From: an uncultured Acidobacteriota bacterium | Lineage (GTDB): Bacteria > Acidobacteriota > UBA6911 > CAINFC01 | DNA: 64,000 nt | Direction: 5' to 3' | Assembly (NCBI GenBank): GCA_903847975.1 | Contig: CAINFC010000036.1 | Span: 1 to 64,000, forward strand | Shown: positions 1 to 8,174 of the stretch, one piece after another | How the letters are laid out: each line of letters opens with the position of its first letter | Position numbering within the stretch: position 1 is the first letter of the stretch | Notes under the pieces: generated by a model | Seen by the model: the letters and a program-made list of their open reading frames with translations, nothing else | The model's database searches: none | Told to the model about the DNA's origin: nothing | Translations under genes and position numbers: made by a program

Positions 1-166
1 CTGTTATGCCCACCGGGCCCCAATCAATTAGCTTTCTTGGTGGCCTTGGGTCTGGGTCCTTCCGCATTCATCGACCATCATGCTTGCTGTGTGCCAATAA
101 TTCCTCTCCGTTCCGTATCAAGAGGGTGAGGAATGTGGGATTAAGGCTGCCTCAGGACCGGAAAAG

Positions 167-1939
167 GTGCTTTGGTTTACGGAAGACAACAGTTTCATCG
201 CCATACAGCAGGCCTTTTGTAACGCATTTGGCACACCCAACTTCCTGCAGCATTCCAATCTATGCGATGTAGCCCGAAAGTTCGGATTCGAAAAGACCCT
301 CGGTAACGGCCGGCCATTGCCGGATCTGCGCAACGCCAAATACATGCTGATTTTCGGCTGGAATCCGTTGGGGGCCATGAAGTGGGTACACCTCCCGCGC
401 ATTATTCTGGATGGGTTGGCCAAAGGTGCCAAGCTGGTCATTGTGGATCCGCGCTGCTCGGAAACGGCGGAGAAGGCGATGCAGTACGGCGGACGATGGC
501 TGCCGATTCGGCCCGGTACCGACGGAGCACTGGCCTTGGCTCTGGCTAACGTCATTATTGCCGAAAAACTTTACGATTCGGACTTCGTATACAACTGGAC
601 TCTGGGGTTCCCGGAGTTCTCCAGGATGGTGGCCTCAAAAACTCCGGAATGGGCGCAGCCGATCACGGGGATTTCCGCCACCATGATCCGACAGGTTGCC
701 CGGGAACTGGCTACCACCAAGCCTGCGGTGGTGGACGCCTGGTCCGGTCCCGGACACCACATGAACGGTGCCGAAGGCAGCAGGGCAATCGCCTCATTGG
801 CCGGCCTGATTGGACAGATCGATGCCCCCGGCACGCTGATTCTGCCGGAGCGCAAAGGTCCGGTATTTACCATCCCATCGATGGGTTCACCGGCCCCGGC
901 GCGGATTGACGGCAAAGGGACCAAATATCCCTTTGCCCACTCTTCGGGCGTATATGTCGAAGCGCGCAACGCCATGATCACCGGGCAACCCTACCAGCCC
1001 AGAGCGGCTTTCTTTGTCATGCAGAACTTCCTGTTCTCGGTCCCCAACACGGCGAAAAATCAGCAGGCGCTCAACAATCTGGAACTGATCGTCTCGGTGG
1101 ATACCCATATGTCCGAAACTTCGCTAATGGCGGATTATGTCATACCGGGCACTACCTATCTCGAACGTTACGAAATCCTGCCGCAATGGGTTACTTTTCC
1201 GGTCATCGCCCTGCGCCAGCCGGTGGTCCCGCCGCTTTTCGGGCAGAAGCCGGAGTATGAGTTTGTAAAGGATTTGGCTCTGGCATTGGGTTATAACACG
1301 TATCCTTTCCATGTGCCCTATGAGCAGTTTTTGGATGACGCTCTGTGGGCGGCTAAACTCAGTTTTGGGGGTCTGGATGGATTGAAAAGGTTACCGGGGG
1401 CCACCTGGGTCGGAGGAGATACGCACTACAAAAAATACCAGACGTCCGGTGCCGGCTTTGCTACTCCTTCCAAAAGGTTCGAATTCTATTCCCAGCAAAT
1501 GCTGGATAAGGGCCTCAACCCGCTACCGGATTACGTTCCCACCCAGGATGGCCCCGACAGCAATTATCCTTTCTTTCTGATCAACTGGAAGGAGGCTCTA
1601 CACACCCACTCCCGGACGCAGAACAACCGCTGGCTGATGGAGTTCCACGGCGAGAACGAGTTGTGGATCAACAATAAAAAAGCCGCCGCCATGGGCATTG
1701 GCAATGGCGACACGGTCCTTGTTGAGAATATATACGGGAGCGCCACAGCCCGTGCGAAAGTGACCCGTCGGATTCATCCGGAAGTGGTCGGAATGGTTCA
1801 TGGCTTCGGGCATTGGGCGCTCGGTCCGGTAGCCAAAGGCAAGGGAATCAACGACAGCCAGTTTGTACCGGGAAAAGCGGAAGGGATTACCGGGATGGCC
1901 GCCCATAAGGACGGCGCGGTTCGTGTCAGAAAATTATGA
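167..1939 (+). CDS. Molybdopterin oxidoreductase catalytic subunit, N-terminus missing
   Basis: Bis-MGD enzyme of the DMSO-reductase superfamily, nearest in style to polysulfide/thiosulfate/tetrathionate reductase catalytic subunits. It would work with the Fe-S protein encoded next. Residue 33 is a Cys in HSNLCDVARK, the place of the Mo-coordinating residue. Residues about 60-120 carry cofactor-binding segments (WNPLGAMKW, LVIVDPR, WLPIRPGTD). Residues about 480-590 form the C-terminal dinucleotide-binding barrel (ELWINNKKAAAMGI, HGFGHWALG). The Tat signal and N-terminal [4Fe-4S] motif expected for the family are absent. The frame is open only back to 101, with stops at 98-100 and 29-31, and neither other forward frame in 1-166 shows the missing domain. 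The gene is therefore a remnant, is frameshifted, or is affected by an assembly break. The substrate cannot be told from sequence. Confidence is high for the family and low for function. Confidence 0.8.
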   Translation: MLWFTEDNSFIAIQQAFCNAFGTPNFLQHSNLCDVARKFGFEKTLGNGRPLPDLRNAKYMLIFGWNPLGAMKWVHLPRIILDGLAKGAKLVIVDPRCSETAEKAMQYGGRWLPIRPGTDGALALALANVIIAEKLYDSDFVYNWTLGFPEFSRMVASKTPEWAQPITGISATMIRQVARELATTKPAVVDAWSGPGHHMNGAEGSRAIASLAGLIGQIDAPGTLILPERKGPVFTIPSMGSPAPARIDGKGTKYPFAHSSGVYVEARNAMITGQPYQPRAAFFVMQNFLFSVPNTAKNQQALNNLELIVSVDTHMSETSLMADYVIPGTTYLERYEILPQWVTFPVIALRQPVVPPLFGQKPEYEFVKDLALALGYNTYPFHVPYEQFLDDALWAAKLSFGGLDGLKRLPGATWVGGDTHYKKYQTSGAGFATPSKRFEFYSQQMLDKGLNPLPDYVPTQDGPDSNYPFFLINWKEALHTHSRTQNNRWLMEFHGENELWINNKKAAAMGIGNGDTVLVENIYGSATARAKVTRRIHPEVVGMVHGFGHWALGPVAKGKGINDSQFVPGKAEGITGMAAHKDGAVRVRKL

Positions 1940-2023
1940 AAACCGGCCGTGCCGATTAGGGCGGCCGTCTGAATCCGCTTTTGCCCACGTACGGAAATTG
2001 AAATCGTGTCCAAATAAAAAAAC

Positions 2024-2059
2024 CCGGATCCTTTACGATTTACTCAGTAAAGGATTCGG
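2024..2059 (+). promoter_or_regulatory. Intercistronic hairpin before the Fe-S gene
   Basis: Arms at 2024-2035 (ccggatccttta) and 2048-2059 (taaaggattcgg) pair over 12 bp with one G-T wobble, around a 12-base loop. The hairpin lies between the truncated oxidoreductase and the Fe-S gene, directly before that gene's ribosome binding site (aaggag, 2064-2069). It has no T-run, so RNA processing or stability control is more likely than termination. The role is inferred. Confidence 0.4.
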
Positions 2060-2078
2060 ATTTAAGGAGAAATAAGAG

Positions 2079-2585
2079 ATGGCGACCAATTCAAACGTTT
2101 ATCTTCCTTTGATCCAAGCCGAAAGCCAAAGATCAGGGAGCAGTGCCGTTCCCGTTACCGTGCCGGCCATATACGTCGATCGGAAAAGATGCATCGGCTG
2201 CAACGCATGCTCGCTGGCCTGCAAGCAGGAAAACAACCTTCCCGCCGGGGTTCGCTGGAATGAAGTATTCGAATATGAAAAGGGTACTTACCCTGCGGTT
2301 ACGACCCAGATTGTGGCCCTGACCCGGGACAAGTGTACGATGTGCGCTCATCGCCTGGCGGCCGGACTCCTCCCGGCCTGCGTTATTACCTGCCTGGGAA
2401 TCACCCGTGAGTTCGGAGACTACAATGCGTTGAAGGCCAAATATCCTGATGCCGATCACATGGAAGACGGACTCAAGAAAACAGTGCTATATGGGAACCT
2501 CGGGGGAGAAGTCAAATGGGAATACAATCCTCCGCCTCCCAGCGGCTACATTCCTGCCAACGACTGCCGTCAGTGCCACCGCTGA
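2079..2585 (+). CDS. Short ferredoxin-like Fe-S electron-transfer subunit
   Basis: Electron-transfer partner of the preceding molybdoenzyme, related to DmsB/TtrB/PhsB-type subunits. It shows a complete first Cys set (C38, C41, C44, C48; CIGCNACSLACK) and the CTMCAHRLAAGLLPACVITC set (C86, C89, C101, C105). The two central Cys sets that usually lie between these in four-cluster subunits are missing, so the protein is 168 residues and probably holds fewer clusters. The C-terminus is CRQCHR (C163, C166, H167), a CxxCH motif of the kind that binds heme c. There is no signal peptide; export would have to be by hitch-hiking with a Tat-exported partner. RBS aaggag lies 9 bases before the ATG. The gene sits 12 bases before the chaperone gene. 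Confidence 0.82.
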   Translation: MATNSNVYLPLIQAESQRSGSSAVPVTVPAIYVDRKRCIGCNACSLACKQENNLPAGVRWNEVFEYEKGTYPAVTTQIVALTRDKCTMCAHRLAAGLLPACVITCLGITREFGDYNALKAKYPDADHMEDGLKKTVLYGNLGGEVKWEYNPPPPSGYIPANDCRQCHR

Positions 2586-2597
2586 TGGCCATGCGCC

Positions 2598-3272
2598 ATG
2601 GAGAACCTTATGCAATACGATGAGACGGAAGATTCGGGAGCCGGAGAGCGGGCTGGAATCTATCGGTTTCTGGCAAGCGCCTTTTTCTCTGCTCCTACCA
2701 GGGAAAGCATGGCAACCGTAACCGAGATGTCCCGGATGCTGGAGGTTTCCTGTCCGGAAAACCTCTCCCCCGATGAGCTGCAGCGCGAATTCATGGATCT
2801 GTTCGTGGTGCCGAATCCGCGCTACGTGGCTCCGTACGAGTCGGTCTATCGCGATCGCTGGCAACTGCCCATGGTTCGCGAAGCCGACGGGTCCCGGAAA
2901 AGCATCGGGAGGCTGTTGATGGGGGAATCTACGATGGCGGTCCGGCAGTGTTTTCTGGAGGCCGGGGTTTTGCCGCAAGGGGATCTGCCGGATCACATCG
3001 GCAACGAACTGCGGCTCATGGCCCATCTTTGCGACGATGGAAATTCAGAAAAGAATGGCTCGGATCGTCGGAAAAACGTCAAGACCCTTTTGTGCCAGGA
3101 GCACCTGCTGAAATGGGTGGAGCTGTTGACCCGGAAAGTGTCGGAAAACGAGAAATATGGCTTTTACTCTGCGGTGTTGAATTTGGCAGCCCTTTTTCTG
3201 CGGAGCGAAGTCTATGCGGATGTCCCTGGCTCGCATCGTTTTGCCGCCGAGGCGGAAAGAGCGCAGGCGTAA
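2598..3272 (+). CDS. TorD/DmsD-family redox-enzyme maturation chaperone
   Basis: Cytoplasmic all-helical chaperone that binds the Tat signal of a molybdoenzyme and holds it until cofactor insertion is complete. Family features visible are RAGIYRFLASAFF near residue 14, LQREFMDLFVVP around residue 59-70, and PYESVYRD a little further on, matching the conserved (E)Y..LF...P....YES pattern. The length (224) fits the family. It follows the Fe-S subunit by 12 bases, which ties it to the molybdoenzyme at 167-1939 and suggests that enzyme once had, or still has elsewhere, a Tat-bearing N-terminus. An in-frame ATG at 2610 is an alternative start. The stop is followed by the Moco riboswitch, so the gene closes the first transcription block. 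Confidence 0.8.
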   Translation: MENLMQYDETEDSGAGERAGIYRFLASAFFSAPTRESMATVTEMSRMLEVSCPENLSPDELQREFMDLFVVPNPRYVAPYESVYRDRWQLPMVREADGSRKSIGRLLMGESTMAVRQCFLEAGVLPQGDLPDHIGNELRLMAHLCDDGNSEKNGSDRRKNVKTLLCQEHLLKWVELLTRKVSENEKYGFYSAVLNLAALFLRSEVYADVPGSHRFAAEAERAQA

Positions 3273-3328
3273 AACGTACCCTTTCATGTAGGCATCCGGG
3301 GCCTGCCGGCCTCAAGTGCCTGAAGCAA

Positions 3329-3443
3329 GCGGATTCTCCGAGCCTGCCTCGCTAAACTGAGTGGTCAGCAAGCGGGGCAGGCCGCAACCCGGGGGCGGGT
3401 TGCCGGGGTTCGGCCGGGAAACCTGCCAACCTCCTGAATTGGA
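3329..3443 (+). ncRNA. Molybdenum cofactor (Moco) riboswitch
   Basis: The leader of moaA folds into a Moco-RNA-like architecture. A 12-bp helix has arms 3342-3353 (gcctgcctcgct) and 3371-3382 (agcggggcaggc, one wobble), capped by a small ctga/tcag hairpin. A helix of caaccc (3385-3390) and gggttg (3397-3402) follows, then a ccgg/ccgg stem-loop and a purine-rich gccgggaaacc segment. Outer pairing between about 3331-3336 and 3436-3441 would close the aptamer. The ribosome binding site (aaggag, 3444-3449) touches the closing helix, which suggests control of translation. Moco riboswitches are known to precede moaA and other Mo genes in many bacteria. I recognise it by motif and position and have not scored it against a covariance model. 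Confidence 0.78.
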
Positions 3444-3454
3444 AAGGAGATGGG

Positions 3455-4453
3455 ATGGGAACATTATTCGATACCTACGGGCGGGAATTCAGCTACCTGC
3501 GGCTGTCTATCACGGAGGCATGCAACTTCCGCTGTCTCTACTGCCTTCCTGACGGATCACAAAGACAGGTTGGCTGCGGCAATTCCAGGCAGGACGCGCC
3601 ATTGAATGTGGCGGAGATTGAGAACCTGATCCTCGGCTTTGCCGACCTGGGATTCAGGAAGGTCCGGCTTACCGGGGGCGAACCGACTCTTCGACCGGAA
3701 ATCGTGGAAATCGTTCGGAAAATAGCCGACATTCCCGCCATAACTACACTGGCACTCACGACCAACGGCCACCGGCTGTCGGAACTGGCCGGGCCGCTTC
3801 GACGTGCCGGTCTCAACGTCATTAACGTAAGTATGGACAGTCTGGATTCGACTCGCTTCCAGGAAATTACCGGCTCCCGGCTTTTGGGCCAGGTCCGCCA
3901 AGGGGTGGAAGAGGCAGTTCGCGTCGGGATCGGGCGGGTGAAGATCAACGTAGTGCTGCTGCGGCGTTCCGCTCGACAGAACCTGAAAGATTTCATGGAG
4001 TGGGTCCGGGAGACTCCTATCCGCGTACGTTTTATTGAACTGATGCAGACCCAAGATAACGGGGCATTTTTTCAACAGGAGCACCTGTCCGGCGACGAGT
4101 TTCGCTCCGATATGGAAGCTCTGGGATGGAAAGAACAAGCGCGAGAGGCTCTGGATGGCCCGGCCCGGGAATTCTGCCACCCCGGATTTGTCGGTAGGCT
4201 GGGAATTATCTCGGCATACTCCCATAATTTCTGCGGCCCATGCAACCGGCTGCGAGTTTCTTCCCGCGGAAAACTGAAACTCTGTCTCTTCGGGGAGAAG
4301 GAATACTCTTTGCGGCATCTGCTGCAAAGCCCGGAACAACGCGAGGAATTGGTGTGTGCCGTGCGCTCGCGGATCGGTGAAAAGGCATCCTCCCATTTTC
4401 TGGGGGATGGAATCTACGGCAGCACAAAACACCTGGCAGCCATAGGAGGGTAG
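3455..4453 (+). CDS. moaA: GTP 3',8-cyclase MoaA
   Basis: Radical SAM enzyme for the first step of Moco synthesis, converting GTP to 3',8-cyclo-GTP, which MoaC turns into cPMP. The N-terminal [4Fe-4S] ligands are C23, C27 and C30 (CNFRCLYC), followed by LTGGEPTLR. The C-terminal GTP-binding cluster uses C260, C263 and C277 (CGPCNRLR ... LCLF). The chain ends in Gly-Gly (AAIGG), as MoaA needs for activity. The length (332) is normal. It starts 5 bases after its RBS and directly after the Moco riboswitch, so it is probably switched off by Moco. The next gene begins one base after its stop. A paralogue lies at 63132-64000. Confidence 0.95.
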   Translation: MGTLFDTYGREFSYLRLSITEACNFRCLYCLPDGSQRQVGCGNSRQDAPLNVAEIENLILGFADLGFRKVRLTGGEPTLRPEIVEIVRKIADIPAITTLALTTNGHRLSELAGPLRRAGLNVINVSMDSLDSTRFQEITGSRLLGQVRQGVEEAVRVGIGRVKINVVLLRRSARQNLKDFMEWVRETPIRVRFIELMQTQDNGAFFQQEHLSGDEFRSDMEALGWKEQAREALDGPAREFCHPGFVGRLGIISAYSHNFCGPCNRLRVSSRGKLKLCLFGEKEYSLRHLLQSPEQREELVCAVRSRIGEKASSHFLGDGIYGSTKHLAAIGG

Positions 4454-4454
4454 G

Positions 4455-5441
4455 TTGAGCTCCGCATTTCGAATGATTGATGTCGGATCCAAGCCGGTTA
4501 CCGGTCGCAGGGCCGTCGCCCGCGGTGAAATTCAGCTTTCGGAAAAAGTAAGACGGGCCATCGAGGAAAAGACGGTGCCGAAGGGCGACGTGTTGACCCT
4601 GGCGGAAGTAGCCGGCATTTGTGCCGCCAAGCGAACTTCGGATCTTTTGCCGCTCTGTCATCCGCTGATCCTCGATGCGGTGCAGCTGCACGGCCAGGTC
4701 GATCGGGATCGGAACCGCGTCCTTATTCGCTGTGAGGTTTCTTCCCAGGGAAGAACGGGCGTGGAGATGGAGGCCTTAAGCGGAGTGAGCGCCGCTTTGC
4801 TCTGCGTGTACGATCTGACCAAGGGTTTGGATAAGGGTGCCGTGATTTCCGGGATCCTGCTGGAGCATAAGGAGGGCGGGAAAAGCGGATCCTGGGATCA
4901 TCCCGATTTCTCACCGCCGACTGTTGCCGGTTCTCCTCCCCCGGAATCCCGGAAGGAGCTGCATGGCCTTCGGGCCGCGGTGATGACCGTGAGCGATCGA
5001 TGTTATCGCCGGGAGAGCACGGACCAATCCGGTGCCCTGCTGGCGGCCTACCTGACCGATCACGGCGCTGAGCTTTGCGGCACAGCCCTGGTTCCGGATG
5101 ATGTGCAGACGATTCGGAAGCAGGTGGGAGACTTGGTCCGTGATCGGCAGCTGGATATTCTTCTGGTAACCGGAGGAACCGGCCTGGGCCCGCGCGACGT
5201 GACTCCCGAGGCCTTTCAGCCATTATGGTCCAGGAACTTATCCGGATTCGGCGAACTGTTTCGCAATCGGGGGCTCAGGAACACTCCCCGCGCCTGGCTC
5301 AGCCGCGCGGAAGCCGGGCTCATAGATAAAACACTGGCGGTTCTTTTACCGGGGAGTCCTTCCGGGGTGCGGGACGGTCTCGACCTGCTGGATGGGATGA
5401 TTCCCCATATGATCTTAATGGTTCGAGGAGGGAAACACTAA
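4455..5441 (+). CDS. MoaC-MogA/MoaB fusion (cPMP synthase plus molybdopterin adenylyltransferase)
   Basis: Two Moco enzymes in one 328-residue chain. Residues 1 to about 155 are MoaC, which closes the pyranopterin ring to cPMP: AAKRTSDLLPLCHPL, then GVEMEALSGV and the catalytic D..K in VYDLTKGLDKG. After a short linker, residues about 173-328 are a MogA/MoaB domain that adenylylates molybdopterin (TVSDRCYRRESTDQSG, TGGTGLGPRDVTPEA, LPGSPSGVRDGLDLL). The start is TTG, placed by RBS aggaggg (4444-4450) and one base after the moaA stop. The two steps are not consecutive in the pathway, so the fusion may keep amounts equal rather than channel an intermediate. Separate moaC and a different mogA fusion occur at 57.9-59.4 kb. 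Confidence 0.92.
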   Translation: MSSAFRMIDVGSKPVTGRRAVARGEIQLSEKVRRAIEEKTVPKGDVLTLAEVAGICAAKRTSDLLPLCHPLILDAVQLHGQVDRDRNRVLIRCEVSSQGRTGVEMEALSGVSAALLCVYDLTKGLDKGAVISGILLEHKEGGKSGSWDHPDFSPPTVAGSPPPESRKELHGLRAAVMTVSDRCYRRESTDQSGALLAAYLTDHGAELCGTALVPDDVQTIRKQVGDLVRDRQLDILLVTGGTGLGPRDVTPEAFQPLWSRNLSGFGELFRNRGLRNTPRAWLSRAEAGLIDKTLAVLLPGSPSGVRDGLDLLDGMIPHMILMVRGGKH

Positions 5442-5442
5442 A

Positions 5443-6687
5443 ATGATCGCTTATGCAGAAGCGCTTCCGATCGTTGAAGAGGAAGCGACGAAACGCCGCG
5501 AGCTTTTACGATCCGAACGATTGCCGCTGCCGGAGTGTATAGGGCGATGCTCATCCCGGGATGTCCGTTCGCTTGACAATAACCCGCGATTCGATAATTC
5601 GGCGATGGACGGTTACGCGGTGATGTCGGCGGAAACCGTCGGATCCTTCGCGACCACTCCCGTTCGGCTAACCGTGAAGGGATGCCTGGCGGCCGGCGAT
5701 CCTCCGTCTCCGGATACAGTTCAACGGGGTGGCGGCACTTGTATCGAGATTATGACCGGGGCCAGATTTCCGGAGAGACCCTTCGATGCAGTCGTAAAGC
5801 GGGAAGATGTGGAGGAGGAGCGTGGCCCTTCGGGCCAGGTGACGGCGATTTCCCTGCGTACTCCCGCCAGGCCGGGAGAGAATATCCGATTTGCCGGAGA
5901 GGACTTTCGGATCGGCGATTGCCTGTTTTTAAAAGGGACCAGAATCGGTCCGCAGCATCTGCTGGCTCTTTCGATGGCCGGATACGTGGCTCTCGATGTC
6001 TTCACGCGACCCAAGGTGGTCGTTCTATCCACCGGCAATGAGCTTGTGCCGTTTGATTCCCGGGAGATATCGGCAGAGCAGATCCGCAATTCCGCCGCGC
6101 TGCTGTTATGTTCGGCGTTACAGCTTTACGGGGCGGATGTGGTTTTCCATGGATTGGTTCCCGATCGGCGCGAGGAGATCCATCAGGCATTTCTTCATGC
6201 CCTCGGGCAAAAGCCGGATCTCATTATTTCCACCGGTGGCGTGTCCCTGGGTACATACGACCTGGTCCGGCCGGCTTTGGAGGAATGCGGCGCCGCAATC
6301 CATTTCCACAAAGTTGCAGTCCGGCCAGGGAAGCCGGTTCTTTTCGGAGACTTCCCCTCGAATGGGCCTGCCTTTTTCGGTTTGCCAGGGAATCCCCTGG
6401 CGGTTGCTGCTGCCGCCCGGTTTTTTGTGCGTCCCTATCTGACGGCTCTCAGCGGCGGGAAGCGCGAAATTCCGCACATACTGCCCTTGGAGCAGGAGCT
6501 GCTCAAGCCGGCAGGACTTTCCTTCTTTCAACGGGGAGTCAGAGACGGACAGGGGGTCCGAATTCTTCCCGGCCAGGCTTCCTTTATGGCCGCCTCCTTT
6601 CTTCAGGCCGAAGGCTGGGTCGTCGGGGCGCCGGAAGTAGCCATCCTGAAGAAGGGCGATCTGGTTGAATGGTATCCCTTATGGTAG
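5443..6687 (+). CDS. moeA: Molybdopterin molybdenumtransferase MoeA
   Basis: Inserts molybdate into adenylylated molybdopterin, the last step of basic Moco formation. Family marks are DNSAMDGYAV near residue 50, VVLSTGNELVPFD near 190, STGGVSLGTYDLVRPAL near 260, and FGLPGNPLAVAA near 310. A C-terminal MoeA domain IV ends in VEWYPLW. The length (414) is typical. It starts one base after moaC-mogA, and its 3' end overlaps the start of moaD. A close paralogue with the same C-terminus lies at 61833-63077. Very likely cytoplasmic and co-transcribed from the riboswitch-controlled promoter. Confidence 0.94.
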   Translation: MIAYAEALPIVEEEATKRRELLRSERLPLPECIGRCSSRDVRSLDNNPRFDNSAMDGYAVMSAETVGSFATTPVRLTVKGCLAAGDPPSPDTVQRGGGTCIEIMTGARFPERPFDAVVKREDVEEERGPSGQVTAISLRTPARPGENIRFAGEDFRIGDCLFLKGTRIGPQHLLALSMAGYVALDVFTRPKVVVLSTGNELVPFDSREISAEQIRNSAALLLCSALQLYGADVVFHGLVPDRREEIHQAFLHALGQKPDLIISTGGVSLGTYDLVRPALEECGAAIHFHKVAVRPGKPVLFGDFPSNGPAFFGLPGNPLAVAAAARFFVRPYLTALSGGKREIPHILPLEQELLKPAGLSFFQRGVRDGQGVRILPGQASFMAASFLQAEGWVVGAPEVAILKKGDLVEWYPLW

Positions 6688-6944
6688 TGGAAGTACGTCT
6701 GTTTGGAGCTCTGCGAAGATTTGGCGACGCCGGAATCGTGCGGGTCGATGTGCCGGAAAACGGTTCTGTGCGGGAGATCCGCGATCTGGTCAAACAGGAA
6801 TTATCCAGGGCTTTCCCCGGGGAATTCAAAGGGGAGCTGGTTGATAAGGCCGCCTTGGCTTCCGAAGACCGGGTTATGAGGAGCGAGGAGAAGATCGGCG
6901 CAGGCCGCATGTTGGCATTGCTGCCGCCGGTGTGTGGAGGGTAA
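6669..6944 (+). CDS. moaD: Molybdopterin synthase small subunit MoaD
   Basis: Ubiquitin-like sulfur carrier. Its C-terminal glycine is adenylylated by MoeB, thiocarboxylated, and then delivers sulfur within molybdopterin synthase. The chain ends in LLPPVCGG, with the required Gly-Gly at the very end; the start VVEVRLFGALRRFGDAG matches the first beta strands. The length is 91 residues from the ATG at 6669, or 87 from the ATG at 6681. The second start looks more like the family, but both are possible. It overlaps the last codons of moeA and is followed after two bases by moaE. This is the only moaD in the window, so the right-hand Moco genes depend on it or on a copy elsewhere. Confidence 0.92.
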   Translation: MVSLMVVEVRLFGALRRFGDAGIVRVDVPENGSVREIRDLVKQELSRAFPGEFKGELVDKAALASEDRVMRSEEKIGAGRMLALLPPVCGG

Positions 6945-6946
6945 TC

Positions 6947-7438
6947 ATGGGGATGGATTTGTTGCGGGTACTGACGGAAGCGATCGATATGAGCCTTGTT
7001 TATGAGGCACTTTCCGACCCGGAATGCGGGGCACAGCTGGTCTTTACCGGGACGGTGCGCAATGAAAATGAGGGGCGCGGAGTGCGTGCGGTGCATTATG
7101 AGGCATTCGCCCCTTTGGCCGAGACAGTCTTTGGGGATTTGGCCCGGGAAGTACGGGAAAAGGTGGGCACGCCGCTCCGGCTGGTCATGATGCACCGTGT
7201 GGGCACGCTGAAAGTGGGGGTGATCAGCACGGTAATCGGCGTGGCTTCGGCGCATCGCGCGGAATCCTATGCTGCCTCCCGGTATTTGATCGAGCAGCTT
7301 AAGATCCGGGTTCCCGTTTGGAAGGAGGAGCATTACATTGACGGAGAAAAAACCTGGCTTGACGGAACGGAGCTTTCCGCCCCCTATTGCGGCGGTCATC
7401 CTGGCCGGGGGGCAATCGAAGCGAATGGGGCGGAATAA
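6947..7438 (+). CDS. moaE: Molybdopterin synthase catalytic subunit MoaE, C-terminally extended
   Basis: Large subunit of molybdopterin synthase, which transfers two sulfurs to cPMP. Conserved parts are GAQLVFTGTVRN, HYEAFAPLAE, HRVGTLKVG, ASAHRAESYAA and the C-terminal IRVPVWKEEHYIDG, which holds the catalytic Lys in the KxE-type motif. Family members normally end soon after this point. Here the frame runs on for about 24 more residues (TELSAPYCGG...), and those overlap the start of mobA by 101 bases. The start is the ATG at 6947, after ggaggg at 6936-6941, two bases past the moaD stop; an upstream in-frame ATG at 6932 lies inside moaD and is less likely. Confidence 0.92.
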   Translation: MGMDLLRVLTEAIDMSLVYEALSDPECGAQLVFTGTVRNENEGRGVRAVHYEAFAPLAETVFGDLAREVREKVGTPLRLVMMHRVGTLKVGVISTVIGVASAHRAESYAASRYLIEQLKIRVPVWKEEHYIDGEKTWLDGTELSAPYCGGHPGRGAIEANGAE

Positions 7439-8174
7439 GGCGATGCTTCCCGACCCCGGCAGCGGGGAGCGAACCATGCTGGACCGAGTTCGGTATCAGG
7501 CAGAACGCCTGATGGCTGCACTGGGGCAGGCCAAGGAAGCCGTCTATGTGAGCGGATCGTATTCGCATTGCCGTAGTATCCGTGATCGCATTGCCGATGG
7601 CGGCCCTTTGGGAGGAATCCATGCGGCCCTGACGGAGCTGCGGAACAACGGATCGGGATATCGATACCTGCTGTTTATGCCGGTGGACATGCCCGCTCTG
7701 GGAGTTGCTACGCTGGCTCGCCTCGTGGAATCAGCCTCCCCGTTTCGGGCCGTTCATTATTGCGGCTATGAACTGCCGGCGCTCATCGAGGTCTCGGAAG
7801 AGAATCTGCGGCTTTCGGAGCAAAGGCTGCAATCCATCCTGCGGGAGGATCGCCGGTCGCGGTCCATAAGGGCTTTTTTATCGGCACTTTCTGCGGCGGA
7901 AATCGTACCCTCCGAGGAGCAGAAGGAGGAATTTAAGAATCTGAACACACCCGCTGAATATAGCGAGTGGTGCAGGGGAGAAAAAAATGAATATCCGATT
8001 GTCACCGGAGTCCGTGAGAATGCGTATCAGTCAGGAAGAAGCGAGCGTTTTGGAGCGCGAGAGGCATCTTTCCCAGAGGATTCCTCTCCCGGAGGAAGGG
8101 ATGTCCCTGGACGTGTCTCTCCGGGACGACCTGGCGGAACCGGCCCGATTTTGCCTGAAAGGTCTCCACGTTGA
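7338..8174 (+). CDS. mobA: Molybdenum cofactor guanylyltransferase MobA, with an overrun C-terminus
   Basis: Joins GMP to Moco to make MGD, the cofactor form used by both molybdoenzymes in this window. The nucleotide-binding signature AAVILAGGQSKRMGRNKA begins near residue 18; GGPLGGIHAAL and LLFMPVDMPAL follow. MobA normally ends near the NLNTPAEYSEW motif, here about residue 215. About 65 further residues, rich in Arg, Gly and Pro, are translated out of phase with the next gene and look like read-through coding. The TTG start at 7338 follows aaggaggag (7322-7330) and lies inside moaE. A mobA domain fused to mobB lies at 59406-60440. Confidence 0.88.
   Translation: MTEKKPGLTERSFPPPIAAVILAGGQSKRMGRNKAMLPDPGSGERTMLDRVRYQAERLMAALGQAKEAVYVSGSYSHCRSIRDRIADGGPLGGIHAALTELRNNGSGYRYLLFMPVDMPALGVATLARLVESASPFRAVHYCGYELPALIEVSEENLRLSEQRLQSILREDRRSRSIRAFLSALSAAEIVPSEEQKEEFKNLNTPAEYSEWCRGEKNEYPIVTGVRENAYQSGRSERFGAREASFPEDSSPGGRDVPGRVSPGRPGGTGPILPERSPR

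Noticed and set aside
6-272. ORF of 88 codons at the left edge
   Set aside because: It overlaps the oxidoreductase in another frame, has no RBS or motif, and its text does not match the missing N-terminal domain.
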